Below are positions 19,723-27,345 of a stretch of 64,000 bases of DNA, one piece after another. Where the stretch lies: contig JAPLRK010000072.1 in NCBI GenBank assembly GCA_026399195.1, positions 32,320-96,319 of the forward strand, in the 5' to 3' direction. A program made the position numbers and the translations under genes. Each line of letters opens with the position of its first letter. Position 1 is the stretch's first letter. Below the pieces are notes generated by a model. It ran no database searches, had not been told where the DNA came from, and saw nothing but the letters and a program-made list of their open reading frames with translations. The DNA is from Legionellales bacterium. Its GTDB lineage: Bacteria; Pseudomonadota; Gammaproteobacteria; Legionellales; Legionellaceae.

Positions 19723-20976
19723 ATGGCGGTAAAAAATGCAATGTATGCACAATCAGGTGGTGTGACCAGTGTCATCAATGCGTCGGCGTGTGGTGTGATT
19801 CAAACGGCTCGTCGTCATCCCCAATCCATTGGAACCCTGTTTGCAGCCAAAAATGGCATTTTAGGAGCCTTAAACGAGGAACTCATTGACACCTCTTATG
19901 AAGATGACGCTACCATCGCCAAACTCATGCACACCCCATCAGGCGCTTTTGGCTCTTGTCGATACAAATTAAAAGACAATGGGCCTGAATTTGAGCGACT
20001 GCTTCAGGTGTTTAAAGCCCATGACATCGGCTATTTCTTCTATAATGGTGGAGGAGATTCACAAGATACTGCGAACAAAGTAGCCCAAATGACCGCGACC
20101 TCTGGATATCCAGTCACCTGCATTGGGATCCCAAAAACAGTAGACAATGACTTACCCTTCACTGACACCTGCCCAGGATTTGGATCGGTTGCAAAATACA
20201 TCGCCATTTCGACCCTTGAGGCAGGTTTTGACGTGGCTTCAATGGCCGCATCTTCCACCAAAGTTTTTATCCTGGAGGTCATGGGCCGCCATGCAGGATG
20301 GATTGCTGCCAGCAGTGGTTTGGCTGGTCGCTCTGCAAATGAGCCACCCCATATTATCCTCTTCCCTGAGGTTCCCTTTGAACCCACCGTTTTCCTAAAA
20401 CGAGTGGCCGAATGCGTTGAAACCCACGGCTATTGTGTCATCGTGGTTTCTGAAGGGATCCGAAATACCCAAGGTGAATTTTTAAGCGACGCGGGTCTTC
20501 GCGATGCGTTTGGACATGCTCAATTAGGCGGTGTTGCACCCGTGCTGGCACAACTAATCAAACATGAATTGGGCTTCAAATACCACTGGGCCGTCGCTGA
20601 TTATTTACAGCGTGCCGCCCGGCATATTGCTTCAGCTGTTGATGTTGAACAAGCCTATGCCCTAGGTCAAGCGGCTGTCGAATTAGCCTTAAGTGGCCAT
20701 AACGAGATCATGCCCATCATCCTGCGTGAACAAGACGTTCCTTACCGTTGGTCCATCAGCCATGTCCCCTTGGCCGAGGTTGCTAACCTTGAAAAAACCC
20801 TACCGAAAGCCTACATCAGCGATGATAAAATGGGCATCACTGACGCATGCCGCCGCTATCTGGCGCCGCTCATCCAAGGAGAAGCCTACCCGCCCTACGT
20901 ACATGGCATACCAGACTATGTTCGCCTGAATCACAGATTGGTGGAAAAGAAGCTAGGATCGGGTCCCTGGAGATAA
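19723..20976 (+). CDS. pfp: Pyrophosphate-dependent 6-phosphofructokinase
   Basis: Reversible PPi-linked phosphorylation of fructose 6-phosphate in glycolysis/gluconeogenesis. The nucleotide loop reads GGGDSQ (about residue 109) instead of the GGDGS of ATP enzymes. PKTVDNDLPF (about 137) holds the Lys and catalytic Asp typical of PPi users. MGRHAGW (about 187) is the sugar-phosphate motif. ATG at 19723 is chosen for the strong AAGGAG 6-11 nt upstream; the longer frame back into the kinase gene is not supported. 417 residues is a normal length. A strong terminator follows directly. Confidence 0.94.
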   Translation: MAVKNAMYAQSGGVTSVINASACGVIQTARRHPQSIGTLFAAKNGILGALNEELIDTSYEDDATIAKLMHTPSGAFGSCRYKLKDNGPEFERLLQVFKAHDIGYFFYNGGGDSQDTANKVAQMTATSGYPVTCIGIPKTVDNDLPFTDTCPGFGSVAKYIAISTLEAGFDVASMAASSTKVFILEVMGRHAGWIAASSGLAGRSANEPPHIILFPEVPFEPTVFLKRVAECVETHGYCVIVVSEGIRNTQGEFLSDAGLRDAFGHAQLGGVAPVLAQLIKHELGFKYHWAVADYLQRAARHIASAVDVEQAYALGQAAVELALSGHNEIMPIILREQDVPYRWSISHVPLAEVANLEKTLPKAYISDDKMGITDACRRYLAPLIQGEAYPPYVHGIPDYVRLNHRLVEKKLGSGPWR

Positions 20977-20978
20977 AA

Positions 20979-21002
20979 AAAAACCGCCCATTGGCGGTTT
21001 TT
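20979..21002. terminator. Rho-independent terminator after pfp (bidirectional)
   Basis: Perfect 10-bp stem AAAAACCGCC / GGCGGTTTTT with loop CATT. A-tract and T-tract on either side let it serve both pfp and the convergent pilin gene. Confidence 0.9.
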
Positions 21003-21026
21003 AAGGTTCAGTAAAGTCACTTCAAC

Positions 21027-21470
21027 TTAGTTCCTGCAGTTTTGAGGAACATAACGCCATGCAGTGGCTGGCAATGTAGAGCAGGTCCAAATCAAAGGTG
21101 AGCCTGCAACATATGCTCCAGGTGACAAGGTGACGGTGAAAGCTGCTTGACTGCCCAAAGTTGCTGTGTTGGGGAGAAGCAATGCAATAGCGCCAGCAGT
21201 CACTGTGACTGAGGTTAAATTAGTGGAAGCGTAAGAAGCCGGCGTTCCTAAACCTGCAGCGGCGTTATCAGCAGGTAATGCCCCTGATGACTGTGTGGCT
21301 TCAGATACAGCGGTCTTTGCCATATCGCCAGCTACAATCGCCTCTGTCACTCGCGCCCTAATCATATAGTCTTGATACGCAGGAATTGCAATTGCGGCAA
21401 GAATGCCAATAATCGCAACAACAATCATCAATTCAATCAGCGTAAAGCCCTTCTGTCTCATGCGGTTCAT
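21027..21470 (-). CDS. Type IV pilin major subunit (PilA/PilE-like)
   Basis: The prepilin leader MNRMRQKG is followed by [20 protein letters not shown], with the class III cleavage site after the Gly and Glu5 of the mature protein. The body is a small Ala/Thr-rich globular domain that ends with a two-Cys D-region ([16 protein letters not shown]). 147 residues from the ATG at 21470, which has TAAGGAGAT upstream; the longer frame upstream is not coding. It stands alone, without pil assembly genes nearby. Roles would be adhesion, twitching or DNA uptake. Confidence 0.92.
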   Translation of the reverse strand: MNRMRQKGFTLIELMIVVAIIGILAAIAIPAYQDYMIRARVTEAIVAGDMAKTAVSEATQSSGALPADNAAAGLGTPASYASTNLTSVTVTAGAIALLLPNTATLGSQAAFTVTLSPGAYVAGSPLIWTCSTLPATAWRYVPQNCRN

Positions 21471-21510
21471 GGTAATCTCCTTATTATGAATAACAATCAC
21501 ATCTAACATC

Positions 21511-21528
21511 ATGCATATCCGATGCCAA
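21511..21528 (-). promoter_or_regulatory. Sigma-54-type promoter upstream of the pilin gene
   Basis: On the minus strand, TTGGCATCGGATATGCAT has GG and GC separated by 10 nt, as in the -24/-12 consensus TGGCAC-N5-TTGC. It would start transcription about 30 nt before the pilin ATG. Pilin genes are RpoN/PilR-dependent in Pseudomonas. Confidence 0.5.
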
Positions 21529-21601
21529 CAATACATCCAGCAAACAAACACCGTTCATGGTGACAAATTGCGTCACTAGTTGTCAACTTTATGCTGCCGA
21601 G

Positions 21602-22519
21602 TTATGGACGCTCATCAATTTCTTTGCGAAGCGTCGGGAGAAAATCTTTTCTATCTAAGCCCATGACCACTGCCAAAGCGCCAGCCACATAAATAGAAGA
21701 ATAGGTTCCCACCACAATCCCTATGATCAGCGCCAATGAAAATCCATGGATGGTTTCGCCGCCATAAACGAAAAGGGCTACGACAACAAAAAGCGTGAGT
21801 ACCGAGGTCATGATGGTTCGTGATAACGTTTGGTTGATGGAAATGTTCATGATTTCGATAGCACTCGCACGCCTAACCTTGACAAAATTTTCACGAACCC
21901 TATCAAAAACCACGATGGTATCATTCAACGAATAGCCAATCACCGCAAGCAATCCTGCCAATGCCTTGAGATCAAACTCAATCCCAAACCCCGCAAAGAT
22001 CCCGAGAATCAGAATAGGATCATGAATCAATGCAATAGATGAACTAAACGCCAAACGATACTCAAAGCGCATGGCAATATAAATCATGGTGGCCAATAAC
22101 GAAATAACAATCGCCAACACGCCTTTTGTGGCTAATTCTTTACCCACCTGTGGCCCTACAAAATCAACACGTTGTTTCACAGCACCTGGCAAAGCTTGCA
22201 TCACTTGATTGACCAATAAGGATTGATCGAAGTCTTCACGAGGGGCAATACTCACCAAAACATCTCTGGAAGTTCCATAACTCACCACTTGAGCTTCTTT
22301 AAAGCCTATGTTGTATAAACTCTCACGGATGTTAGGCAAATCAGCAGCATTGGAATAGGAAACCTCAATTTGTGTGCCCCCGGTGAAATCCAAACCCCAT
22401 TTCAACCCCTTCACAGCAAGCGCCCCGATTGAAAGGACAAAAATACAGATAGATAAAAGTGCAGCCCATTTACGGGCGCCCATAAAATCAACCTTTGAAT
22501 TGGGATTAAAAAATTCCAT
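21602..22519 (-). CDS. secF: Protein translocase subunit SecF
   Basis: Partner of SecD in the proton-driven SecDF complex that helps pull proteins across the inner membrane. TM1 (about residues 17-35) is followed by GLDFTGGTQIEV, a periplasmic P4 domain, and a five-helix bundle with GYSLNDTIVVFDRVREN and a Thr/Ser-rich SINQTLSRTIMTS helix. ATG at 22519 is preferred, with AAGGAG upstream, over the longer frame. 305 residues is typical. A 67-bp perfect hairpin separates it from secD. Confidence 0.95.
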   Translation of the reverse strand: MEFFNPNSKVDFMGARKWAALLSICIFVLSIGALAVKGLKWGLDFTGGTQIEVSYSNAADLPNIRESLYNIGFKEAQVVSYGTSRDVLVSIAPREDFDQSLLVNQVMQALPGAVKQRVDFVGPQVGKELATKGVLAIVISLLATMIYIAMRFEYRLAFSSSIALIHDPILILGIFAGFGIEFDLKALAGLLAVIGYSLNDTIVVFDRVRENFVKVRRASAIEIMNISINQTLSRTIMTSVLTLFVVVALFVYGGETIHGFSLALIIGIVVGTYSSIYVAGALAVVMGLDRKDFLPTLRKEIDERP

Positions 22520-22578
22520 CAATGCTCCTTGTATGTCATTTGAAGAAAGCGGCATGTCGCTTTCTTCACATATTATTT

Positions 22579-22645
22579 AGGATCGGGAACGAAGTAACTT
22601 CCTGTTTTTGTGCAAAAAACAGGAAGTTACTTCGTTCCCGATCCT
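22579..22645. repeat. 67-bp perfect hairpin between secD and secF
   Basis: 31-bp arms (22579-22609 and 22615-22645) match base for base around a 5-nt loop GTGCA. The outer end AGGATCGGGAACGAA belongs to the GGATCGGGA family. In RNA it would form a very stable stem that could stop RNA polymerase, protect the upstream message or reduce secF expression. It may equally be a small mobile palindrome. Confidence 0.9.
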
Positions 22646-22651
22646 TATGGT

Positions 22652-24199
22652 CTAAATCCCGATTGACAATTTTTTCACTTGTCTACTGCCGTAAATCCAA
22701 TTCACAAAAGCCCGGGTAAACGTCACGCCTGTCAACATGGAGGTCAAAAGTCCGAGTGACAAAGTGACCGCAAAACCTCGTACTGGGCCTGTTCCAACTG
22801 AAAACAAAACAATACCGACAATTAACGTAGTGATATTGGCATCAAGAATAGTCGCAAATGCTCGCTCGTAACCTGCATAAATTGCCGCTTGCGGTGACAG
22901 CCCGTGACGTAGCTCTTCTCGAATGCGCTCGTAAATGAGCACATTGGCATCCACGGCCATCCCAACCGTTAGCACAATCCCTGCTATACCCGGTAAGGAT
23001 AACGTCGCCCCAATCATCGATAAAAGAGCGCACAATAAAATCAAATTAAGCAGTAAGGCCACATTAGCGACCAAGCCAAAAACCCGATAGTATACAAGCA
23101 TCAAGACCAAAATGAGCCCCATACCTACTTCTAACGAAACCATACCCCGTCGAATATTTTCTTTCCCAAGTGTTGGGCCAACGGTTCGTTCTTCAACCGG
23201 GTAGATGGCAGCCGGCAGCGCCCCAGCTCGAAGCAACAGCGCCAGATTGCTGGCTTCCTTAGTATCTGTGAGACCCGTGATTTGAAAATTATTTCCCAAA
23301 GCATTTTGAATGACAGGCGCACTGATCACCCGCTCCTCATGATGAGTAACACGGGTTGTTTTGCCATCAATTGTCTCAGGCTCCGTTTTGGTTTCAACAA
23401 AAACAATCGCCATCCGCTTCCCAATGTTTTCACGCGTGACTTTGGTGAAAAAGGTTTCCCCACCGCCGCCCAATTGAATTGACACAGCAGGCGTCGCCGA
23501 TTGTTGATCAAAACTTGAACTAGCACTGGTGATGGAATCTCCGCTCAAAACAACTTGCCGTTTTAACAAAAGAGGATGACCATTCATCATGAATAATTTA
23601 CTACCCATAGGCACTGCGCCGGTTTGTTTTGCAATCTCTGGATCATTTTCTTGATCCACCAAATGAAATTGTAAGGTGGCAGTCCCCCCAAGAATTTGCT
23701 TAGCGCGAGCCGCATCTTGAATCCCAGGTAAATCAACGGCAATACGAGTCCCCCCCTGCTGTTGAACGACAGCTTCGCCCACGCCGAGCTCATTCACCCG
23801 ATTACGCAAAATACTCATGGTTTGTTCAATGGTATTCTGACGGATATTGTTCAGCTCAGAAGAAGACAAGGATGCTGTAAAATCAAGCCCATCTTTGGAT
23901 TTGATCAAGGAATAACTTGATGTTTTATTGCTGAGTTCAGCCACAGCATCATCAGTGGCCTGCATGGTCCGAAAACGCACCACAACCCCGGTATCCTTCA
24001 CATAACGAATCCCGGCATATCGCATGCCGGCTTCCCGCAAATCCGAACCGAGGTTTTTTAGCATCCCTTCATATCGACGATTAATGACACTCTCAATATC
24101 CACTTCAAGCAGAAAATGCACCCCTCCTCGCAAATCAAGCCCTTGCTTCATGGGATCTGCGTGAATTGCAGACAACCATTCAGGCGTAGACGGAGCCAA
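22652..24199 (-). CDS. secD: Protein translocase subunit SecD, main part (5' frameshifted)
   Basis: 515 residues of SecD. It starts inside the first periplasmic domain (APSTPEWLSAIHADPMKQG), then GLDLRGGVHFLLEVD, the P1 domain, and the six-helix core with GMAVDANVLIYERIREE. The apparent start is a TTG (Leu codon) without ribosome binding site, because the first 100 residues are encoded in another frame directly upstream (24202-24513). A single missing base near 24219-24223 accounts for it; in the corrected frame the junction reads QYTVALNLAPST, the expected SecD sequence. An error in the assembly or a genuine mutation is possible. Confidence 0.93.
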   Translation of the reverse strand: MAPSTPEWLSAIHADPMKQGLDLRGGVHFLLEVDIESVINRRYEGMLKNLGSDLREAGMRYAGIRYVKDTGVVVRFRTMQATDDAVAELSNKTSSYSLIKSKDGLDFTASLSSSELNNIRQNTIEQTMSILRNRVNELGVGEAVVQQQGGTRIAVDLPGIQDAARAKQILGGTATLQFHLVDQENDPEIAKQTGAVPMGSKLFMMNGHPLLLKRQVVLSGDSITSASSSFDQQSATPAVSIQLGGGGETFFTKVTRENIGKRMAIVFVETKTEPETIDGKTTRVTHHEERVISAPVIQNALGNNFQITGLTDTKEASNLALLLRAGALPAAIYPVEERTVGPTLGKENIRRGMVSLEVGMGLILVLMLVYYRVFGLVANVALLLNLILLCALLSMIGATLSLPGIAGIVLTVGMAVDANVLIYERIREELRHGLSPQAAIYAGYERAFATILDANITTLIVGIVLFSVGTGPVRGFAVTLSLGLLTSMLTGVTFTRAFVNWIYGSRQVKKLSIGI

Positions 24200-24201
24200 A
24201 T

Positions 24202-24513
24202 TTAAGGCAACAGTATACTGCGAGCCAAGGCATTTTTAATCACATCTCTAGCCAACAATTGCGTATCAGTTGAGACAAACCGCACTTCAAGACCGTCATC
24301 ATGAAGAATGATGCCTTGATCTGGCAGATGATGTGCCAAAAGTGCCTTCTTCACCAGGGCCTCTAAGGCAAGCGGCTCCAAGGGCGTAGAAGCTTGTGAT
24401 GACACTTGCACAACAGGGTATTCACTGTACAAATTAGGTAGCACATAAACCAACCCGATGAGCGTGATAAAAATCAGCATCAGGTTTTTCCAAAGTGGGT
24501 ATTTGTTTTGCAT
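24202..24513 (-). CDS. secD: SecD N-terminal part (separated by frameshift)
   Basis: 103 residues. MQNKYPLWKNLMLIFITLIG is the first membrane helix and YVLPNLYSEYPVVQVS starts the periplasmic domain. The frame then runs to ARDVIKNALA before an out-of-frame tail RSILLP and stop. The next frame resumes with the SecD sequence. It begins 21 nt after yajC, the usual order. Confidence 0.9.
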   Translation of the reverse strand: MQNKYPLWKNLMLIFITLIGLVYVLPNLYSEYPVVQVSSQASTPLEPLALEALVKKALLAHHLPDQGIILHDDGLEVRFVSTDTQLLARDVIKNALARSILLP

Positions 24514-24534
24514 TTCCGTGTCCCTACATCCGTC

Positions 24535-24870
24535 TTAAAGGGATTTACAAGTGCCTTTAGGGAGCACCGAAGTCACTGAATTGCGTTGTAAACAAATTTC
24601 AACGCCTTCAGCTATAAGCACTTTGATGTATTGTTCATCAACGCTTGCCACTTTCGCGAGCATTCCCCCAGAGGTGATGACTTCATCTCCTTTTTGGATC
24701 TGGCTCACCAATTGTCGATGTTCTTTCGCACGTTTGTTCTGCGGTCGAATCAACATAAAATAAAACAAAATAAAAATAGCCCCAACCATGATCAATGAAA
24801 AAGTCCCATCTGTTGGTGCTGCTGGCGCTGAGCCAACCGCTGCAATCGCATCACTCATAAAAAAACTCAT
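24535..24870 (-). CDS. yajC: Sec translocon accessory protein YajC
   Basis: Small single-helix membrane protein of the SecDF-YajC complex. The N-terminus is short and periplasmic, followed by a helix with LIMVGAIFILFYFMLIRPQN. The cytoplasmic domain has the conserved LKKGDEVITSGG-type motif, here IQKGDEVITSGGMLAKV. ATG at 24870 has AAGGAGG upstream. First gene of yajC-secD-secF. Confidence 0.95.
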   Translation of the reverse strand: MSFFMSDAIAAVGSAPAAPTDGTFSLIMVGAIFILFYFMLIRPQNKRAKEHRQLVSQIQKGDEVITSGGMLAKVASVDEQYIKVLIAEGVEICLQRNSVTSVLPKGTCKSL

Positions 24871-24954
24871 TTTTTCCTCCTTAACGCACAAGCGAGACAT
24901 GATATAGGGATTTCTTGGTGAGGTAAATAAAGTTCGAGTTTATCGTCACTGGAG

Positions 24955-25782
24955 TCAGCAAATAGTCTGTGCACAAAGATGCACATTATGTTGGATAATA
25001 AAACGTTGACACAACAATGGCGTATGGTGCCACAGGTGGTGTAAATAGGCTCGAGTCAATTTCTGGCTGCAGGTTTTACAGTCACAGTTGGCATCCAATG
25101 GGGTAAATTGCAAAGCAAAATGGACTTCGTGGATAGCCATTGCCCCTTCTTCGCCATAAGCTATGCCCTGATAGCCATCTGCCGCCGGTCTATCTGTCTC
25201 GACGATTTGCGCACCATTTTCAAAGCATTCACGAATCAAAGACTGTCCGATATCGCCCGACACATAGCACGGGACATCCGGATGGGTCATCTGATGCAGA
25301 CATAATGCGGCCAGTGTCGATGAACGATCGACATGGCTATAGTATGCGCCATAAGATCTGTTGAGTTTACCTGCTTCTGAAAGAGCACTTGAATGGATAA
25401 AGCACAACATCTCTTCAGGCAACGCCTCATATAAATGCCATATCGCTTTGGGTAAAATCACGCCATTGGGCGCTAAAGTCTTGATGAGCGTTAAAATCTC
25501 CACCGTAGAATAGGTGTTTTTTTTGCCATCGAAATGAGAACGCACTTCAAAAAGATCCTCAGAACGCATGGAAAGCGTCGATGCATTCAAAACCCAAGGC
25601 AGGGACCACCCCATATAAGATGCTAATCCATTCAGCAAGCTTAACACCTCAATCCCAGGCTTCATCAACCATGGGGCAAGATGACAGGCGGCTAAGGAAA
25701 CTTTCGCATCTTGCCAGTTCGCTGCTGTTAAACAACCCCCTGCAGGTGTTGTGAGCATAGGCGCGACACCAAAAAAATCCAT
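24955..25782 (-). CDS. TGT-like protein lacking catalytic motifs, at the tgt locus
   Basis: 275 residues, against about 370 for tRNA-guanine transglycosylase, at the exact place of tgt (queA-tgt-yajC). The C-terminus keeps the TGT zinc site CDCKTC with LTRAYLHHL and a later His (IIQHNVH). HLAPWLMKPGIEVLSLLNGL aligns with the normal HLWLRPG... helix. Where TGT has DSGGFQV, this protein has NASTLSM, so the general acid/base Asp is lost. The nucleophile region reads VETDRPAADGYQG instead of FDCVMPTRNARNG, and the segment between is shortened. Eukaryotic QTRT2, the non-catalytic TGT subunit, shows similar losses. It overlaps the queA end by coupling (GAGGTG before ATG 25782). It is probably inactive as TGT alone; it could be a partner subunit or a decaying gene. 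Confidence 0.8.
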   Translation of the reverse strand: MDFFGVAPMLTTPAGGCLTAANWQDAKVSLAACHLAPWLMKPGIEVLSLLNGLASYMGWSLPWVLNASTLSMRSEDLFEVRSHFDGKKNTYSTVEILTLIKTLAPNGVILPKAIWHLYEALPEEMLCFIHSSALSEAGKLNRSYGAYYSHVDRSSTLAALCLHQMTHPDVPCYVSGDIGQSLIRECFENGAQIVETDRPAADGYQGIAYGEEGAMAIHEVHFALQFTPLDANCDCKTCSQKLTRAYLHHLWHHTPLLCQRFIIQHNVHLCAQTIC

Positions 25783-25787
25783 GAAGT

Positions 25788-26804
25788 TCACCTCAGAAGT
25801 AAGCTTGTGTCACCATAACTGAAAAAACGATACTTTGCAGCTATGGCCATTTGATAAAGGGACATGGCTTGTTTGTGCCCTATGAACGCACTCACCAACA
25901 TCAGAAGCGTCGATTCGGGTAAATGGAAGTTCGTCACTAAACCATTGCAAATTTGAAAAGAATAGCCAGGCTGAATGAAAATATCTGTTTCACGATGGCA
26001 TGGTTTCAGCTCACCTTCAACAGCCGCACTTTCCAAACTCCTAAGTGCAGTCGTTCCCACGGCAATCACCCGCTTTCCCAATGCTCGGGTTTCTTTAACG
26101 AGGGCACATAATTCTTCACTCACGGTGATTCGCTCAAAATGCATTTTGTGATGAGCTATCCACTCTGTTCGAACGGGTCTAAATGTCCCGGCCCCCACGT
26201 GTAGCGTCAAATACCCTACATTAATTCCTGCAGATTTCAACTCGGCCATGACCCTTTCATCAAAATGCAATCCTGCAGTCGGTGCGGCGACAGATCCTTT
26301 GTGCCTAGCGTAGATGGTCTGATAGCGGCTTGAATCGAGGGCATCATCCGCTCTGGTGATGTAGGGAGGCAAAGGAATATGACCAATATGTTGCAGCATT
26401 TGCAGAACATCTCCATTTAACTGACAAAGATATAAGTCATCTTGTTTTTCAACCATTTCCACACGCCAATCGGAATTCAAGTGGATAAGCATCCCAGCCT
26501 TTGGTGATTTGCTGGCTTTAATATGCGCTAAAAAAGTATCAAATCCCAATATCCGCTCCACCAAAAACTCCACCTTACCCCCTGTGGCCTTGGTGCCATA
26601 CAAACGCGCTGGAATCACTTGACTATCATTCATCACCAAAAGATCCCCAGGTTCAAAACATGACACGATGTCCTTGAACAACTGGTGTGCATGATGATCT
26701 CTTGCGGCATCATAGACCAACAATCGGGAATCACTCCGCACGGGTAAGGGGTATTGCGCAATCAGCTCTGGAGGAAGTTCAAAATTAAAGTCTTGTGTTT
26801 TCAT
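25788..26804 (-). CDS. queA: S-adenosylmethionine:tRNA ribosyltransferase-isomerase
   Basis: Queuosine synthesis enzyme that adds the ribosyl part of SAM to preQ1 in tRNA. Family motifs are present: FELPPELIAQYPLPVRSDSR at the N-terminus, LLVMNDSQVIPARL, SVAAPTAGLHF, LHVGAGTFRPV, and TNFHLPESTLLMLVSAF near the C-terminus. 338 residues, standard. ATG at 26804 is used; the 9-residue upstream extension is unlikely. Being intact, it implies queuosine synthesis is still needed, although the neighbouring TGT-like protein looks non-catalytic. Confidence 0.95.
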   Translation of the reverse strand: MKTQDFNFELPPELIAQYPLPVRSDSRLLVYDAARDHHAHQLFKDIVSCFEPGDLLVMNDSQVIPARLYGTKATGGKVEFLVERILGFDTFLAHIKASKSPKAGMLIHLNSDWRVEMVEKQDDLYLCQLNGDVLQMLQHIGHIPLPPYITRADDALDSSRYQTIYARHKGSVAAPTAGLHFDERVMAELKSAGINVGYLTLHVGAGTFRPVRTEWIAHHKMHFERITVSEELCALVKETRALGKRVIAVGTTALRSLESAAVEGELKPCHRETDIFIQPGYSFQICNGLVTNFHLPESTLLMLVSAFIGHKQAMSLYQMAIAAKYRFFSYGDTSLLLR

Positions 26805-26906
26805 AAAGTAGCCTGTAGAAATTGAACTCATTATAAAACACTTTTGCAGAATGTCTAAAGAAAGGCTATTCTAATCGACTGTTTTTTATAACCACGGAGA
26901 ACACCC

Positions 26907-27302
26907 ATGTTACACACCATAAAACACATCACCGCAGCCGCTTTATGTTTATTTGCATCGTCACTCCTTGCCGTTGCTCCAAAACAACTACTAACCCATA
27001 ATTTGACCGACTTCGAATCCAACGCTTTTATCGACCAAACTATCCCATCCAATCATCCCACCAAAGCGCACAGTGATGGAAAAGTGTTTTGGACTTTCGT
27101 TAAGATGGCGTGCTTTGGTCATACTACCGATGGCAAATGCACTGCTCTCATCATGATGAAAACAGACACGTCTGATCCTATTCCCCTTGGCACCGTCACT
27201 CTAGAATTAGAAACAGGCGATATCACTCCCAAAGAGTTGAGTGGCAATGGCTTTACTTTGACTGTCAATGGTCCTGGCGAAACAACGATTACGGCCCCTT
27301 AG
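26907..27302 (+). CDS. Small exported protein, unknown function
   Basis: 131 residues with a signal peptide (HITAAALCLFASSLLAVA). The mature part is polar and contains AHSDGKVFWTFVKMACFGHT and GKCTALIMMKT, with two cysteines that could form a disulfide, and ends in a beta-rich TLTVNGPGETTITAP. The style matches a family of secreted Legionella-type hypothetical proteins as I remember it. No enzymatic motif. ATG has GGAG upstream. Confidence 0.7.
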   Translation: MLHTIKHITAAALCLFASSLLAVAPKQLLTHNLTDFESNAFIDQTIPSNHPTKAHSDGKVFWTFVKMACFGHTTDGKCTALIMMKTDTSDPIPLGTVTLELETGDITPKELSGNGFTLTVNGPGETTITAP

Positions 27303-27319
27303 GCCTTAAGACCTGGTGA

Positions 27320-27344
27320 GGGGCTGTGCTGGGCCCCCTATTTT
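27320..27344. terminator. Possible terminator between convergent genes
   Basis: GGGGC...GCCCC stem followed by CTATTTTA, just after the exported-protein stop and before the convergent porin gene end. The stem is short. Confidence 0.4.
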
Positions 27345-27345
27345 A

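Noticed and set aside
20954-20969. GGATCGGGT at the pfp end as a member of the GGATCGGGA family
   Set aside because: Only 10 bp match and it encodes ordinary C-terminal residues; chance match not excluded.
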